Assembly (NCBI RefSeq): GCF_009299835.1
Contig: NZ_VKCZ01000014.1
Coordinates: forward strand, 124,001-188,000
Direction of reading: 5' to 3'
Source: Microlunatus speluncae
GTDB taxonomy: Bacteria; Actinomycetota; Actinomycetes; Propionibacteriales; Propionibacteriaceae
DNA: 64,000 nucleotides
Numbering within the stretch: the first letter of the stretch is position 1; each line of letters starts with the position of its first letter. The notes beneath the pieces were generated by a model, which was given only the letters and a program-made list of their open reading frames with translations, had not been told where the DNA came from and did not search any database. This document shows, piece after piece, positions 26,632 through 38,861 of this stretch. The translations under genes and the position numbers were made by a program.

Positions 26632-26888
26632 TCGGGTTTCGGCCTGACGGCCGGACAAGACGCGCTAAGGACGGGCGGGTCAGGGCGGTCCGCCGGGTTG
26701 GGTGGCCGGGTGTCGGTGTTGGGCGGGAAGTCGCTGGTTGGGCATCCACTGTGACGTTTCCCGGCCCTTCGGGACCGGTTGAGCCGGGATTCGTCACAAT
26801 CGATGATCCCGGCCGCCGCGCCACCGGTGCCCGGCCGGCGGTTCCCGGGAACCGCCGTAACCCGCCCGTCCTTGGCGCGTCTTTCCAA
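26632..26888. repeat. Two-tier palindromic intergenic element, copy 1
   Basis: This lies in the gene-free stretch 26599-27193. An outer imperfect stem pairs about 26646-26680 (GACAAGACGCGCTAAGGACG and flanks) with 26859-26887 (CCCGTCCTTGGCGCGTCTTT and flanks). An inner stem pairs CACTGTGACGTTTCCCGGC (26748 onward) with GCCGGGATTCGTCACAATCG (26783-26802). The same two-tier plan and shared words recur at 57270-57554. No coding potential is evident. Confidence 0.8.
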
Positions 26889-26904
26889 TCCTCGGCGTGC
26901 ACCC

Positions 26905-26997
26905 GGTCGTGGTGTCGCGAAAGCTCTTCGTGCTGGAGATTGCCACGTGGCAATGGCCGTTTCGCCCCGCACGAAGAGCTTTCGCGACACCACGACC
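26905..26997. repeat. 29-base perfect inverted repeat with internal palindrome
   Basis: Arms 26905-26933 and 26969-26997 are perfect reverse complements (core GTGTCGCGAAAGCTCTTCGT). The 35-base loop contains the perfect 16-base palindrome ATTGCCACGTGGCAAT (26939-26954). It could act as a terminator for the upstream pair or be a separate repeat family; no T-tract follows. Confidence 0.8.
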
Positions 26998-27082
26998 AAG
27001 ATCATCGGTGGATCCCGGCTGAACCTGTCGTGGAGCAGGGCCGATCGCGCCCCTTAGAGTGCCTGAGGGATCAGCTGACCGG

Positions 27083-27102
27083 CCCTTCGACAGGCTCAGG
27101 GT
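27083..27102 (+). repeat. CTTCGACAGG-family repeat (partial)
   Basis: GCCCTTCGACAGGCTCAGGG without the AACGAA tail, about 110 bases before etfB. Confidence 0.85.
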
Positions 27103-27145
27103 GCAAACCCCGTCGTCCCGTTGGGTGGGGCGACCTGACGGATAA

Positions 27146-27161
27146 GTTACTCGTCGGTAAT
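27146..27161. promoter_or_regulatory. Palindromic operator GTTACTCGTCGGTAAT before etfBA
   Basis: It differs from the site at 24913-24928 at two of sixteen positions and keeps the TTAC...GTAA half-sites. It lies 33 bases before the etfB start. Likely the binding site of the same unknown regulator. Confidence 0.55.
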
Positions 27162-27193
27162 ATGCTGACCTGAAGCGAGCAGAGGGAGCTGCG

Positions 27194-27973
27194 ATGAAGA
27201 TCGTGACGCTGGTCAAGTACGTGCCGGATGCCACCGGTGATCGGACGTTCACCGACGACGGAACGGTCGACCGCGAGGTCGACGGGCTGTTGTCCGAGTT
27301 GGACGAATACGCGGTGGAGCAGGCGCTCCGGCTGGCCGACGAGGGCGACGACGTCGAGGTGGTGGCGCTGACCCTCGGGCCGGACGACGCGGCCGACGCG
27401 ATCAAGCGCGCGCTGCAGATGGGCGCCACGTCCGGCGTCCACATCTGCGACGACGCCGTGCACGGCACCGACGTGATCGGCACCAGCGCGCTGCTCGCCG
27501 CGGCGATCGGCAAGCTCGAGCCGGACCTGGTGATCACCGGCATGTCCTCGACCGACGGGTCGATGGGCGTCATGGGGGCGCTGCTGTCGGAGCGGCTCGG
27601 CTGGCCGGCGCTGACGTTCGGGGCGACCGTGGCGCTGGACGGCCGGACCATCTCGATCCGCCGGGACGGCGACGTGGCCAGCCAGACCATCGAGGCCGAG
27701 CTGCCGGCCATCGTCAGCGTCACCGACCAGTCGGGCGAGGCCCGCTACCCGTCGATGAAGGGCATCCTGGCGGCGAAGAAGAAGCCGGTCGAGGAGTGGA
27801 CCGTCGAGGATCTCGGCGTCGATCCGGCCGGGCTCGGGTTCGCCGGGTCCTGGACCGCCGTCGCGACCACCGACCCGCGGCCGCCGAAGCAGGCCGGTCA
27901 GGTCGTCACCGACGCCGACGGCAGCGGGGCCGCCGCGGTCGTCGAATTCCTGTCCGCCGGTAAGTACGTCTGA
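27194..27973 (+). CDS. etfB: Electron transfer flavoprotein beta subunit
   Basis: 259 residues. With EtfA it carries electrons from acyl-CoA and related flavin dehydrogenases to the membrane quinone pool. The N-terminus MKIVTLVKYVPD, the LSELDEYAVEQALRL helix and the ETF-beta signature region (TIEAELPAIVSVTDQSGEARYPS) are clear. The start ATG has AGAGGGAG eight bases upstream. etfA follows after 16 bases. The promoter region holds the palindrome described at 27146. Confidence 0.96.
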   Translation: MKIVTLVKYVPDATGDRTFTDDGTVDREVDGLLSELDEYAVEQALRLADEGDDVEVVALTLGPDDAADAIKRALQMGATSGVHICDDAVHGTDVIGTSALLAAAIGKLEPDLVITGMSSTDGSMGVMGALLSERLGWPALTFGATVALDGRTISIRRDGDVASQTIEAELPAIVSVTDQSGEARYPSMKGILAAKKKPVEEWTVEDLGVDPAGLGFAGSWTAVATTDPRPPKQAGQVVTDADGSGAAAVVEFLSAGKYV

Positions 27974-27989
27974 GAGCGAGGGAGACGCG

Positions 27990-28943
27990 ATGTCGACAGT
28001 CGTAGTCCTGGTAGAACACACCGACGGCCAGGTCGCCAAGCCGACCCTGGAGCTGCTGACCCTGGCCCGGCGGATCGGTGATCCGGTCGCGGTCGTGCTG
28101 GGGGCCGGTGCGGAGGCCGCGGCGCCGCAGCTGGGTGAGTACGGCGCCACCAAGATCATCTCCGTGGTCGATCCGGCTCTGGACGAGTTCCTGATCGCGC
28201 CGAAGGCGGCCGCGCTGGCCGAGGTCGCCGGGCCGTTGCAGCCGGCCGCGATCCTGATCACCTCCACCCTGGACGGCAAGGAGATCGCCGCCCGGGCGGC
28301 GTTCAAGCTCGGCTCCGGGCTGATCACCGACGTGGTCGATCTCGAGCTGGCCGACGGCGAGGTGATCACCACCCAGTCCGTCTTCGCCGGCAATTGGAGT
28401 GTCCGGGCGAAGGTCACCCACGGCGCTCCGGTGATCACCGTCAAGGCCAACGCGACCGCGCCGGAGGCGGCACCGGCCCAGCCGGCCGTCGAGTCGGCCG
28501 CGGTCTCCATCGACGACGCGGCCAAGCGGGCCCGGATCGTGAAGACCGAGGAGAAGCAGGCCAGCGGCCGGCCCGAGCTGACCGAGGCGGCGATCGTGGT
28601 CGCCGGCGGCCGGGGCACCGGCGGCAACTTCTCCCCGGTCGAGGAGTTGGCCGACGCCCTCGGCGCCGCGGTCGGCGCGTCCCGGGCCGCCGTCGACTCG
28701 GGTTGGTATCCGCACGCGTACCAGGTGGGCCAGACCGGCAAGACCGTGTCGCCGCAGCTGTACGTCGCCGCCGGCATCTCCGGCGCGATCCAGCACCGGG
28801 CCGGGATGCAGACCTCGAAGTCGATCCTGGTGGTGAACAAGGATCCGGAGGCGCCGATCTTCGCCCTCGCCGACCTCGGCATCGTCGGCGACCTGCACAC
28901 CGTCCTCCCCGCCGTCACCGCCGAGGTCAACTCCCGCAAGTGA
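27990..28943 (+). CDS. etfA: Electron transfer flavoprotein alpha subunit
   Basis: 317 residues. It binds the FAD of the ETF heterodimer. The C-terminal FAD domain shows VAGGRGTGG, ADALGAAVGASRAAVDSGW, QVGQTGKTVSPQLYVAAGIS and SIQHRAG-type sequence (ISGAIQHRAGM), all standard. It has its own GAGGGAG Shine-Dalgarno and is co-transcribed with etfB. A 20-base-pair hairpin follows ten bases after the stop, between etfA and the convergent kup. Confidence 0.96.
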   Translation: MSTVVVLVEHTDGQVAKPTLELLTLARRIGDPVAVVLGAGAEAAAPQLGEYGATKIISVVDPALDEFLIAPKAAALAEVAGPLQPAAILITSTLDGKEIAARAAFKLGSGLITDVVDLELADGEVITTQSVFAGNWSVRAKVTHGAPVITVKANATAPEAAPAQPAVESAAVSIDDAAKRARIVKTEEKQASGRPELTEAAIVVAGGRGTGGNFSPVEELADALGAAVGASRAAVDSGWYPHAYQVGQTGKTVSPQLYVAAGISGAIQHRAGMQTSKSILVVNKDPEAPIFALADLGIVGDLHTVLPAVTAEVNSRK

Positions 28944-28952
28944 TTCACCGAG

Positions 28953-28996
28953 TTGTCAGAACTGAGTTGTGCTCCGGCACAACTCAGTTCTGACAA
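28953..28996. terminator. 20-bp hairpin between convergent etfA and kup
   Basis: Perfect 20-base arms (28953-28972 and 28977-28996) with a TCCG loop. It starts 9 bases after etfA and ends 5 bases before the kup stop, so it can serve both directions. There is no T-run. The outer 17 bases of the arm, TTGTCAGAACTGAGTTG, are identical to the hairpin after gatB at 55345. Confidence 0.8.
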
Positions 28997-29001
28997 GTCG
29001 C

Positions 29002-30990
29002 TCAGAGGTCGATGTGGGAGCCCATGATCACGGTGCGGTCGCGGGGGAGGGCGAAGTGTTCGACCGGGTCGCCGGTGATGTGCGACGTGGCGATGAACAG
29101 GTGCTTGCGCCAGCCGGCCATGGTCGGGTCGGTCCCGCGGCGGAGCTCGATCTTGGACAGGAAGTAGGACGCCTGGCTGAGGTCCAGTTGCCCCTCGGTG
29201 GTCGCCGGGTCGAGTGAGTCGAGGGCGGCCGGCACGTCGGGGGTGTCCAGATACCCGAACCGTGCCGTGACGTGCATGATGCCGTCGTCGCCGTACCCGA
29301 GGTCGTCCACCACGATCCGGTCGCTGAGCGGGACCCGCGGGGTCGGCAGGGTCTCGATCGAAACGATCACCACATGCTCCTGCAGCACGTGGTTGTGCTC
29401 GACGTTGGCCCGCATGGCCAGCGGTGCGGTTTCCTTGCCCCGGTTGAGGAAGACGGCGGTGCCGGGGATCCGGGTGGTGGCCGGTGTGCCCGAGCGGATG
29501 AATTCGACGAAGGTCTGCAGCGAGCCCTCGAGTCGCTCCCGCCGCTCCGTGACGATCTGCCGGCCGCGCTGCCAGGTGGTCATGATCACGAACGCGGTCA
29601 GCCCGATGAACAGCGGCAGCCAGGCCCCGTGCACCAGCTTGGTCAGGTTGGCCGCGATGAACAGGGCGTCGACGCCGAGCAGGATCGCCCCGCCGGGGAT
29701 GAGCAGCCAGAGCGGGACCTTCCAGGTCGAGCGGGCGATGAACAGGAACAGCAGCGTGGTGATGGCGATGGTGCCGGTCACGGCCATCCCGAACGCGTAC
29801 GCCAGCGCCGAGGAGCTCCGGAAGGCGAAGACCAGGGTGAGCACCGTCACCAGCAGCAGCCAGTTGACCCACGGCACGTAGATCTGGCCGATCGTCGATT
29901 CGGAGGTGTGGGCGATCCGCAGCCGCGGCAGGTAGCCGAGCCGGGCGGCCTGGGAGGCCACCGAGAAGGCGCCGGTGATCACGGCCTGGGAGGCGATCAC
30001 GGTCGCCGCCGTGGCCAGGATGACCAGCGGCAGCCGGCCCCAGTCCGGCGCGAGCAGGAAGAACGGGCTGGAGATCGTCGCGGGATCGGCCAGGATCCGT
30101 GCCCCCTGGCCGAAGTAGCTGAGCACACAGGCCGGGAAGACGAGGAACAGCCAGCCGCGGGAGATCGCCCGGCGGCCGAAATGGCCCATGTCGGCGTAGA
30201 GCGCCTCGGCACCGGTGACCGAGAGCACGATGGCGGCCAGCGCGAAGAACGCGATGTGGAAATGGCCGGCGAGGAAGCCGATCGCGTAGGTCGGTGACAG
30301 TGCCGTCAGGATCACCGGGTTGGACGAGATGCCGATCGCGCCCAGCACGCCGATGGTGACGAACCAGGCGATCATCACCGGCCCGAACGCCCGGCCGACC
30401 GCCGCGGTGCCCCGGCGTTGGACGGCGAACAGGATCACGATGATCACCGCGGTGACCGGGATGATCAACTGCTCCAGCGACGGCTGGATCACCTTGATGC
30501 CCTCGACCGCCGACAGCACCGAGATGGCCGGGGTGATCATGCTGTCGCCGAAGAACAGCGAGGCGCCGAAGATGCCGACTCCGGCCAGCACGACCGCGGC
30601 CTTGCGACCCCGCCCCGCGGTCCACCGGCGCAACAGCGTGATCAGCGCCATGATGCCGCCCTCGCCGTCGTTGTCGGCGCGCATGGCGAGCATCACGTAG
30701 GTGATCGTGACGATGATCATCACCGACCAGAAGATCAACGACACCACGCCGTACACGTTGTCGGTGGTGACCGGGACGGGGTGCGGATCGGCCGGGTTGA
30801 AGACCGTCTGCAGGGTGTAGATCGGGCTGGTGCCGATGTCGCCGAACACCACCCCGAGCGCTCCGACCACGACCGCGAGCCGGACCACACCGCCGGCGCC
30901 GCGGCCGTGGCCGGCCGGGTCGGCGGGAGCCGGGACCTCCGTCGCCGCGGCTGGGCCCGCCGGGCCCGCCTGCTGTCGATCACTCACCAT
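29002..30990 (-). CDS. kup: KUP-family potassium uptake protein
   Basis: 662 residues, about twelve membrane helices followed by a cytoplasmic tail of ~150 residues. Potassium/proton symporter of the KUP/HAK family. The first helix shows ALGVVFGDIGTSPIYTLQTV, the family signature, and GEGGIMALITLL and SLFFGDSMITPAISVLSAVEG follow. The start ATG at 30990 is chosen because GGAGGTG lies just upstream; longer in-frame sequence to 31053 has no such support. The gene converges with etfA and is divergent from the cysteine desulfurase gene. Confidence 0.95.
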   Translation of the reverse strand: MVSDRQQAGPAGPAAATEVPAPADPAGHGRGAGGVVRLAVVVGALGVVFGDIGTSPIYTLQTVFNPADPHPVPVTTDNVYGVVSLIFWSVMIIVTITYVMLAMRADNDGEGGIMALITLLRRWTAGRGRKAAVVLAGVGIFGASLFFGDSMITPAISVLSAVEGIKVIQPSLEQLIIPVTAVIIVILFAVQRRGTAAVGRAFGPVMIAWFVTIGVLGAIGISSNPVILTALSPTYAIGFLAGHFHIAFFALAAIVLSVTGAEALYADMGHFGRRAISRGWLFLVFPACVLSYFGQGARILADPATISSPFFLLAPDWGRLPLVILATAATVIASQAVITGAFSVASQAARLGYLPRLRIAHTSESTIGQIYVPWVNWLLLVTVLTLVFAFRSSSALAYAFGMAVTGTIAITTLLFLFIARSTWKVPLWLLIPGGAILLGVDALFIAANLTKLVHGAWLPLFIGLTAFVIMTTWQRGRQIVTERRERLEGSLQTFVEFIRSGTPATTRIPGTAVFLNRGKETAPLAMRANVEHNHVLQEHVVIVSIETLPTPRVPLSDRIVVDDLGYGDDGIMHVTARFGYLDTPDVPAALDSLDPATTEGQLDLSQASYFLSKIELRRGTDPTMAGWRKHLFIATSHITGDPVEHFALPRDRTVIMGSHIDL

Positions 30991-31137
30991 GCACCTCCGG
31001 AACGGCCCGCGGATGACAGTCGAACACCGCCCGGAGAATAGCCATCGGCGCACGTCACTCCGGGGTGGCGACGCGTATGGATCGCGTCAAGATTTCGCGC
31101 CGGGTCCGGGGCGGAGGCAACGGTCGGGCCGGCCACG

Positions 31138-31143
31138 TAGCCT
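31138..31143 (+). promoter_or_regulatory. -10 box TAGCCT, 7 nt before GTG
   Basis: TANNNT hexamer seven bases ahead of GTG 31151; it supports that start for the cysteine desulfurase. Confidence 0.5.
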
Positions 31144-31150
31144 TGGCCGG

Positions 31151-32314
31151 GTGAGCGAGCGGGTCTACCTCGACCACGCGGCGACCACCGCGTTGGTTCC
31201 GGCCGCGATCCGGGCGATCACGCGGGAACTCGACCGGGTCGGGAATCCGTCGTCGCTGCACCGGTCCGGACGGGACGCGCGGCGGGTGGTGGAGGAGAGC
31301 CGGGAGGCGATCGCCGCGGCGCTGGGCGCGCATCCGACCGAGGTGATCTTCACCTCCGGCGGCACCGAGGCCGACAACCTGGCGATCAAGGGCGCCTTCT
31401 GGTCCGCCCGCGGCGCCGATGCCGGCCGGACCGGGGTCGCGGTCAGCGCGATCGAGCACCACGCCGTGCTGGAGGCGGCCGAATGGCTGGCCAAGGAGCA
31501 GGGTGCGGGGCTGACCCTGCTCGGCGTCGACGCCGACGGAAGGGTCGATCCGGCGGCCGTGGCCGGCCTGCCGACGCCGACCGCCGTGGTCTCGGTGATC
31601 TGGGCCAACAACGAGGTCGGGACGGTGCAACCGATCCCGCGGCTGGCCGAGCAGGCCCGGGGGATCGGGGCGCTGGCTCATTCCGACGCGGTGCAGGCGG
31701 CCGGCCAGCTGCCGATCGACTTCGCCGCTTCCGGCCTGGACCTGATGACGGTGACCGGGCACAAGCTCGGCGGGCCGGTCGGGGTCGGTGCCCTGCTGAC
31801 GCGGCGCGAGGTGACATTGACTCCGGTCCAGCACGGCGGCGGCCAGGAACGCGACGTGCGCTCCGGCACGGTCGACGTCCCGGCGATCGCCGGCTTCGCG
31901 GCCGCCGTCGAGGCCGCGGTGGCCGACCGGGTCGCGTACGCCGAGCGCCTGGGCCGGCTCCGGGATCGGCTGGTCGAGGGGTTGGCGGGCCTGCCCGGCG
32001 CCCGGGTGAACGGCCCGCGGGAGGCCGTACTGCCCGGCATCGTCAACGTCTCCTTCGACGGCTGCGAGGCCGACGCGATCGTGCTGCTGCTGGACGCCGC
32101 CGGGATCGACTGCTCGGCCGGCGCCGCCTGCTCGGCCGGCGTCACCCAGCCGAGCCACGTCCTGCTGGCGATGGGCCGGACTCCGGCCGAGGCCCGGTCG
32201 TCGGTCCGGTTCTCGTTCGGCCGGGGCACCGGTGAGGCCGACCTCGACCGTCTGCTTCGCGCCCTGCCGGAGGCGGTCGAACGGGCCCGAGCCGCCGGGC
32301 GTCTCGCCGGCTAG
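31151..32314 (+). CDS. iscS: Cysteine desulfurase
   Basis: 387 residues, PLP-dependent class V aminotransferase fold. It takes sulfur from cysteine as a persulfide for iron-sulfur clusters and, here, for the adjacent tRNA thiolase. Seen are VYLDHAATT at the N-terminus, FTSGGTEADNLAIKG, HHAVLE, the PLP lysine in TVTGHKLGGPVGVG and the persulfide Cys in CSAGAACSAG near residue 322. GTG 31151 is the start, matching the family N-terminus and the leaderless -10 box. The gene precedes mnmA by 74 bases, the same order as in mycobacteria. Confidence 0.95.
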   Translation: MSERVYLDHAATTALVPAAIRAITRELDRVGNPSSLHRSGRDARRVVEESREAIAAALGAHPTEVIFTSGGTEADNLAIKGAFWSARGADAGRTGVAVSAIEHHAVLEAAEWLAKEQGAGLTLLGVDADGRVDPAAVAGLPTPTAVVSVIWANNEVGTVQPIPRLAEQARGIGALAHSDAVQAAGQLPIDFAASGLDLMTVTGHKLGGPVGVGALLTRREVTLTPVQHGGGQERDVRSGTVDVPAIAGFAAAVEAAVADRVAYAERLGRLRDRLVEGLAGLPGARVNGPREAVLPGIVNVSFDGCEADAIVLLLDAAGIDCSAGAACSAGVTQPSHVLLAMGRTPAEARSSVRFSFGRGTGEADLDRLLRALPEAVERARAAGRLAG

Positions 32315-32388
32315 ACCCCCTCACCGGCGGGGGCATTAGACTTGGCCGGTCCTGCGCTCTCCCGATCCACGGAAGTTGAAATTCGATC

Positions 32389-33492
32389 ATGAAGGTCCTG
32401 GCCGCGATGTCCGGTGGCGTCGACTCGGCGGTGGCCGCGGCTCGCGCGGTCGAGGCCGGGCACGACGTGACCGGGGTCCACCTGGCGCTGTCCAAGAACC
32501 CGCAGTCGTTCCGGTCCGGTGCCCGCGGTTGCTGCTCCCGGGAGGATTCGCACGACGCCCGGCGGGCCGCGGACGTGCTCGGCATCCCCTTCTACGTCTG
32601 GGATCTGTCCGACCGGTTCGCCGCCGACGTGGTGGACGACTTCGTCGCCGAGTACGCGGCCGGCCGGACCCCGAACCCGTGCCTGCGCTGCAATGAGAAG
32701 ATCAAGTTCTCGGCCGTGCTGGACCGCGGCATCGCGTTGGGTTACGACGCGGTCTGCACCGGGCACTATGCCCGGCTGGTCCGGACCGACTCGGAGGTCG
32801 AGCTGCATCGGGCGGTGGACGAGGACAAGGACCAGAGTTACGTGCTGGCCGTGCTCACTCCGGCCCAGCTGGCCAGGTCCTACTTCCCGCTGGGCGGGTC
32901 GGTGAAGTCCGAGGTCCGGGCCGAGGCCTCCCGCCGCGGGCTGGCCGTGGCCGACAAGCCGGACAGCCACGACATCTGCTTCATCCCCGACGGCGACACC
33001 GCGGGCTTCCTGGAGCGGCACCTCGGCGCTCGGCCGGGGGAGATCGTCGACGAGTCCGGTGTGACCGTCGGCAGCCACACCGGCAGCCACCGGTTCACCA
33101 TCGGGCAGCGCCGCGGGCTCAAGATCGGCGATCCGGCCGGCGACGGCAAGCCGCGTTACGTGCTGGACATCTCGCCGGTGACCAACACGGTGACCGTCGG
33201 GCCGCGGGAGTCGCTGGCGGTACGGGAGATCGCCGGCATCCGGGCCAACCGGCTCGGCTGGGCTGGTGACGCCCGGCGCGGCCTGGTCCAGGTCCGGGCG
33301 CACGGGGCGCCGATGCCGGCCGAGGTGATCATGGACGGCGGTGACTGCCGGGCGGTGCTGGACGAGCCGGCCGCCGGGATCGCTCCGGGCCAGGCGATGG
33401 TGATCTACGACGGCAGCCGGGTGATCGGCAGCGCGACGATCGACGGCGCCGGCCCGGGTCGCGCCGGGCCCGAAGCCCCCGGCCCGCAATGA
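32389..33492 (+). CDS. mnmA: tRNA-specific 2-thiouridylase
   Basis: 367 residues. It installs the 2-thio group on U34 of tRNAs for Glu, Gln and Lys using ATP and sulfur from the desulfurase. The PP-loop [11 protein letters not shown] is at residues 7-17; the catalytic cysteines are in [12 protein letters not shown] (about residue 102) and HDICFIPDG (about 200). HYARL and EDKDQSYVL are conserved. It overlaps the next gene by four bases (ATGA). An AG-rich stretch (GGAAG) upstream can serve as ribosome site. Confidence 0.97.
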   Translation: MKVLAAMSGGVDSAVAAARAVEAGHDVTGVHLALSKNPQSFRSGARGCCSREDSHDARRAADVLGIPFYVWDLSDRFAADVVDDFVAEYAAGRTPNPCLRCNEKIKFSAVLDRGIALGYDAVCTGHYARLVRTDSEVELHRAVDEDKDQSYVLAVLTPAQLARSYFPLGGSVKSEVRAEASRRGLAVADKPDSHDICFIPDGDTAGFLERHLGARPGEIVDESGVTVGSHTGSHRFTIGQRRGLKIGDPAGDGKPRYVLDISPVTNTVTVGPRESLAVREIAGIRANRLGWAGDARRGLVQVRAHGAPMPAEVIMDGGDCRAVLDEPAAGIAPGQAMVIYDGSRVIGSATIDGAGPGRAGPEAPGPQ

Positions 33493-34478
33493 CCTTCGAG
33501 CAGCCGGTGATCAGCACCGGGATCGGCTCCTGGCCCGGCACCGACATCGTCGAAGCGATCAAGATCACGTTCGACGAGTGCCCCGATCTTCCTTACCTGC
33601 CTGAGCTTCCGGCCCGCGGAGCGCCGGCCGGCCTGATCGGCCGGAGCAGCGGGATCCTGGCCGAACTGACCGTCGACCTGCAGCCGTCCGGCTGGCGGCT
33701 GATCGACGGCTACGGGATCGACCACCGGCGCGCGGTCGGCCTGTTCCGGGACGACCTGGACCAACTGGAGGAGCAGGCCCAGGGCTACGCAGGCTGGTTC
33801 AAGATCGGCTTCGCCGGGCCGTGGACGCTGGCCGCCTCGATCGAACGCCAGCGTGGCGGACTGGTGCTGTCCGACACCGGCGCCCGCCGCGATCTTGGTC
33901 AGTCGCTGGCCGAGGGACTGGCCGAATTGAGCTCCGAGCTCAACCGGCGACTGCCCGACCTACGGTTGATCATCCAACTGGACGAGCCGCTGCTGCCGGC
34001 CGTGCACCGCGGCTCGGTGCCCACCGCGAGCGGCTACGGCCGCTACCGGGCGATCGACGATCCCGAGCTGAGCGAGACGCTGACCCAACTGGTCCGGCGG
34101 CTCGAGCCGCACCCGGTCGTGCTGCACTGCTGCGCCGCCGGTGCACCCATCCCGCTGCTGGCCGGCACCGGGATCACCGGCATCGGTCTCGACCTTGATC
34201 AACTCCGGACGGCCGACTGGGACGGCATCGGCGCGGCGATCGAGCAGGGGATCTGGTTCGGCGCCGGGGCGGCCCCGACCGACCGGGTGATCGGCCCCGA
34301 TGCCGTCGCCGAGCGGGTGCTCCGCCCGGTGCGTGATCTTGGTCTGGATCCCGAGTCGAGCCGGCTGGTGATCACCCCGGCCTGCGGCCTGGCCGGATCG
34401 ACGCCGACCGATGCCGTACGCATCCTGCACTCGGTCCGCCGGGCGGCGGAGATCGTCGCCGAAGAGCTCCCGCGCTGA
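33489..34478 (+). CDS. Cobalamin-independent methionine-synthase-like protein (MetE C-terminal fold)
   Basis: 329 residues of the UROD/MetE-like barrel. Zinc-ligand-like residues are kept: His and Cys in [11 protein letters not shown] (about residues 213-216) and a Cys in ITPACGLAG near residue 300. The N-terminal half of true MetE that binds folate is absent, so the methyl donor is unknown. Mycobacteria carry an ortholog of unknown function in the same position between mnmA and ligA (Rv3015c by my recall). Coupled to mnmA by a four-base overlap. Confidence 0.8.
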   Translation: MTFEQPVISTGIGSWPGTDIVEAIKITFDECPDLPYLPELPARGAPAGLIGRSSGILAELTVDLQPSGWRLIDGYGIDHRRAVGLFRDDLDQLEEQAQGYAGWFKIGFAGPWTLAASIERQRGGLVLSDTGARRDLGQSLAEGLAELSSELNRRLPDLRLIIQLDEPLLPAVHRGSVPTASGYGRYRAIDDPELSETLTQLVRRLEPHPVVLHCCAAGAPIPLLAGTGITGIGLDLDQLRTADWDGIGAAIEQGIWFGAGAAPTDRVIGPDAVAERVLRPVRDLGLDPESSRLVITPACGLAGSTPTDAVRILHSVRRAAEIVAEELPR

Positions 34479-34497
34479 CTCCGGGCTCGATCACGGA

Positions 34498-38291
<3,794 letters not shown>

Positions 38292-38376
38292 GCCGATCAC
38301 CAGAGCGTTCGTACTCCGAACTCGTTGGCCTCGTCCCCACGACTGGATGCGCCGGGGGTATCGAGCCGGTCTTGGC

Positions 38377-38382
38377 TAAGGT
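38377..38382 (+). promoter_or_regulatory. -10 box TAAGGT, 7 nt before GTG
   Basis: TANNNT hexamer seven bases before GTG 38390, which favours that start over the GTG at 38381. Confidence 0.45.
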
Positions 38383-38389
38383 GGACGTC

Positions 38390-38641
38390 GTGCCGAAGAT
38401 CTTCTCCAATCTGAACCTCAACGGGCAGGCGCCGCCGCGCGTGCAGCCGAGCGTGGGCGAGTGGGGCCCGGAGAAGGTGCCGAGCACGAAGTCGAAGAAG
38501 CGGATGCGGATCTGGGTCAGCCTGGCCCTGTTCGGCGCGATGCTCGCCTGCTTCCTGCTCGGCTGGTACGTCTACTACCTGATGACCGGCGACATGGGCT
38601 TCGGCCTCGGCCGGCAGGAGGGCGAGCAGTTCTTCGGCTGA
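38390..38641 (+). CDS. Small single-pass membrane protein
   Basis: 83 residues. A polar N-terminus (MPKIFSNLNLNGQAPPRVQP) leads to a basic SKKRMRIW stop-transfer segment and one helix (VSLALFGAMLACFLLGWYVYY), then a short Gly-rich tail ending EQFFG. I do not recognise a family. Its own -10 box and the coherent membrane topology support it as a real gene. It lies between ligA and the second ABC cassette. Function unknown. Confidence 0.6.
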   Translation: MPKIFSNLNLNGQAPPRVQPSVGEWGPEKVPSTKSKKRMRIWVSLALFGAMLACFLLGWYVYYLMTGDMGFGLGRQEGEQFFG

Positions 38642-38785
38642 CGCCCGGAACCGCCGCAGTTCCTCCCGCGCCGTCGCGGTCCTGACCCTTTCAACGCGCC
38701 GCCCGCTGCTGACTCCTGCCCCCGTGGCAGTAATTTCCGGCGTTCATAACAGGTCGATCAACCCCCGAAAACAGCTCCCCCACGC

Positions 38786-38791
38786 TTGACA
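38786..38791 (+). promoter_or_regulatory. Possible -35 TTGACA before ABC cassette 2
   Basis: A perfect TTGACA stands 71 bases before the lipoprotein start in an unusually AT-rich patch. No convincing -10 at 16-18 bases is seen, so this is weak. Confidence 0.25.
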
Positions 38792-38861
38792 ATAGATCTG
38801 ATGTTTAGTCTCCTGGTGTGGTCGGTCGAGGACGACCCATGCCAACGAGGGGGTTTTGCCA

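Noticed and set aside
27071..30625. A minus-strand open frame of 1184 codons across etfBA and kup
   Set aside because: It is antisense to etfBA and out of frame with kup, has Arg/Gly/Pro/His-rich composition typical of shadow frames in GC-rich DNA, and shows no domain.
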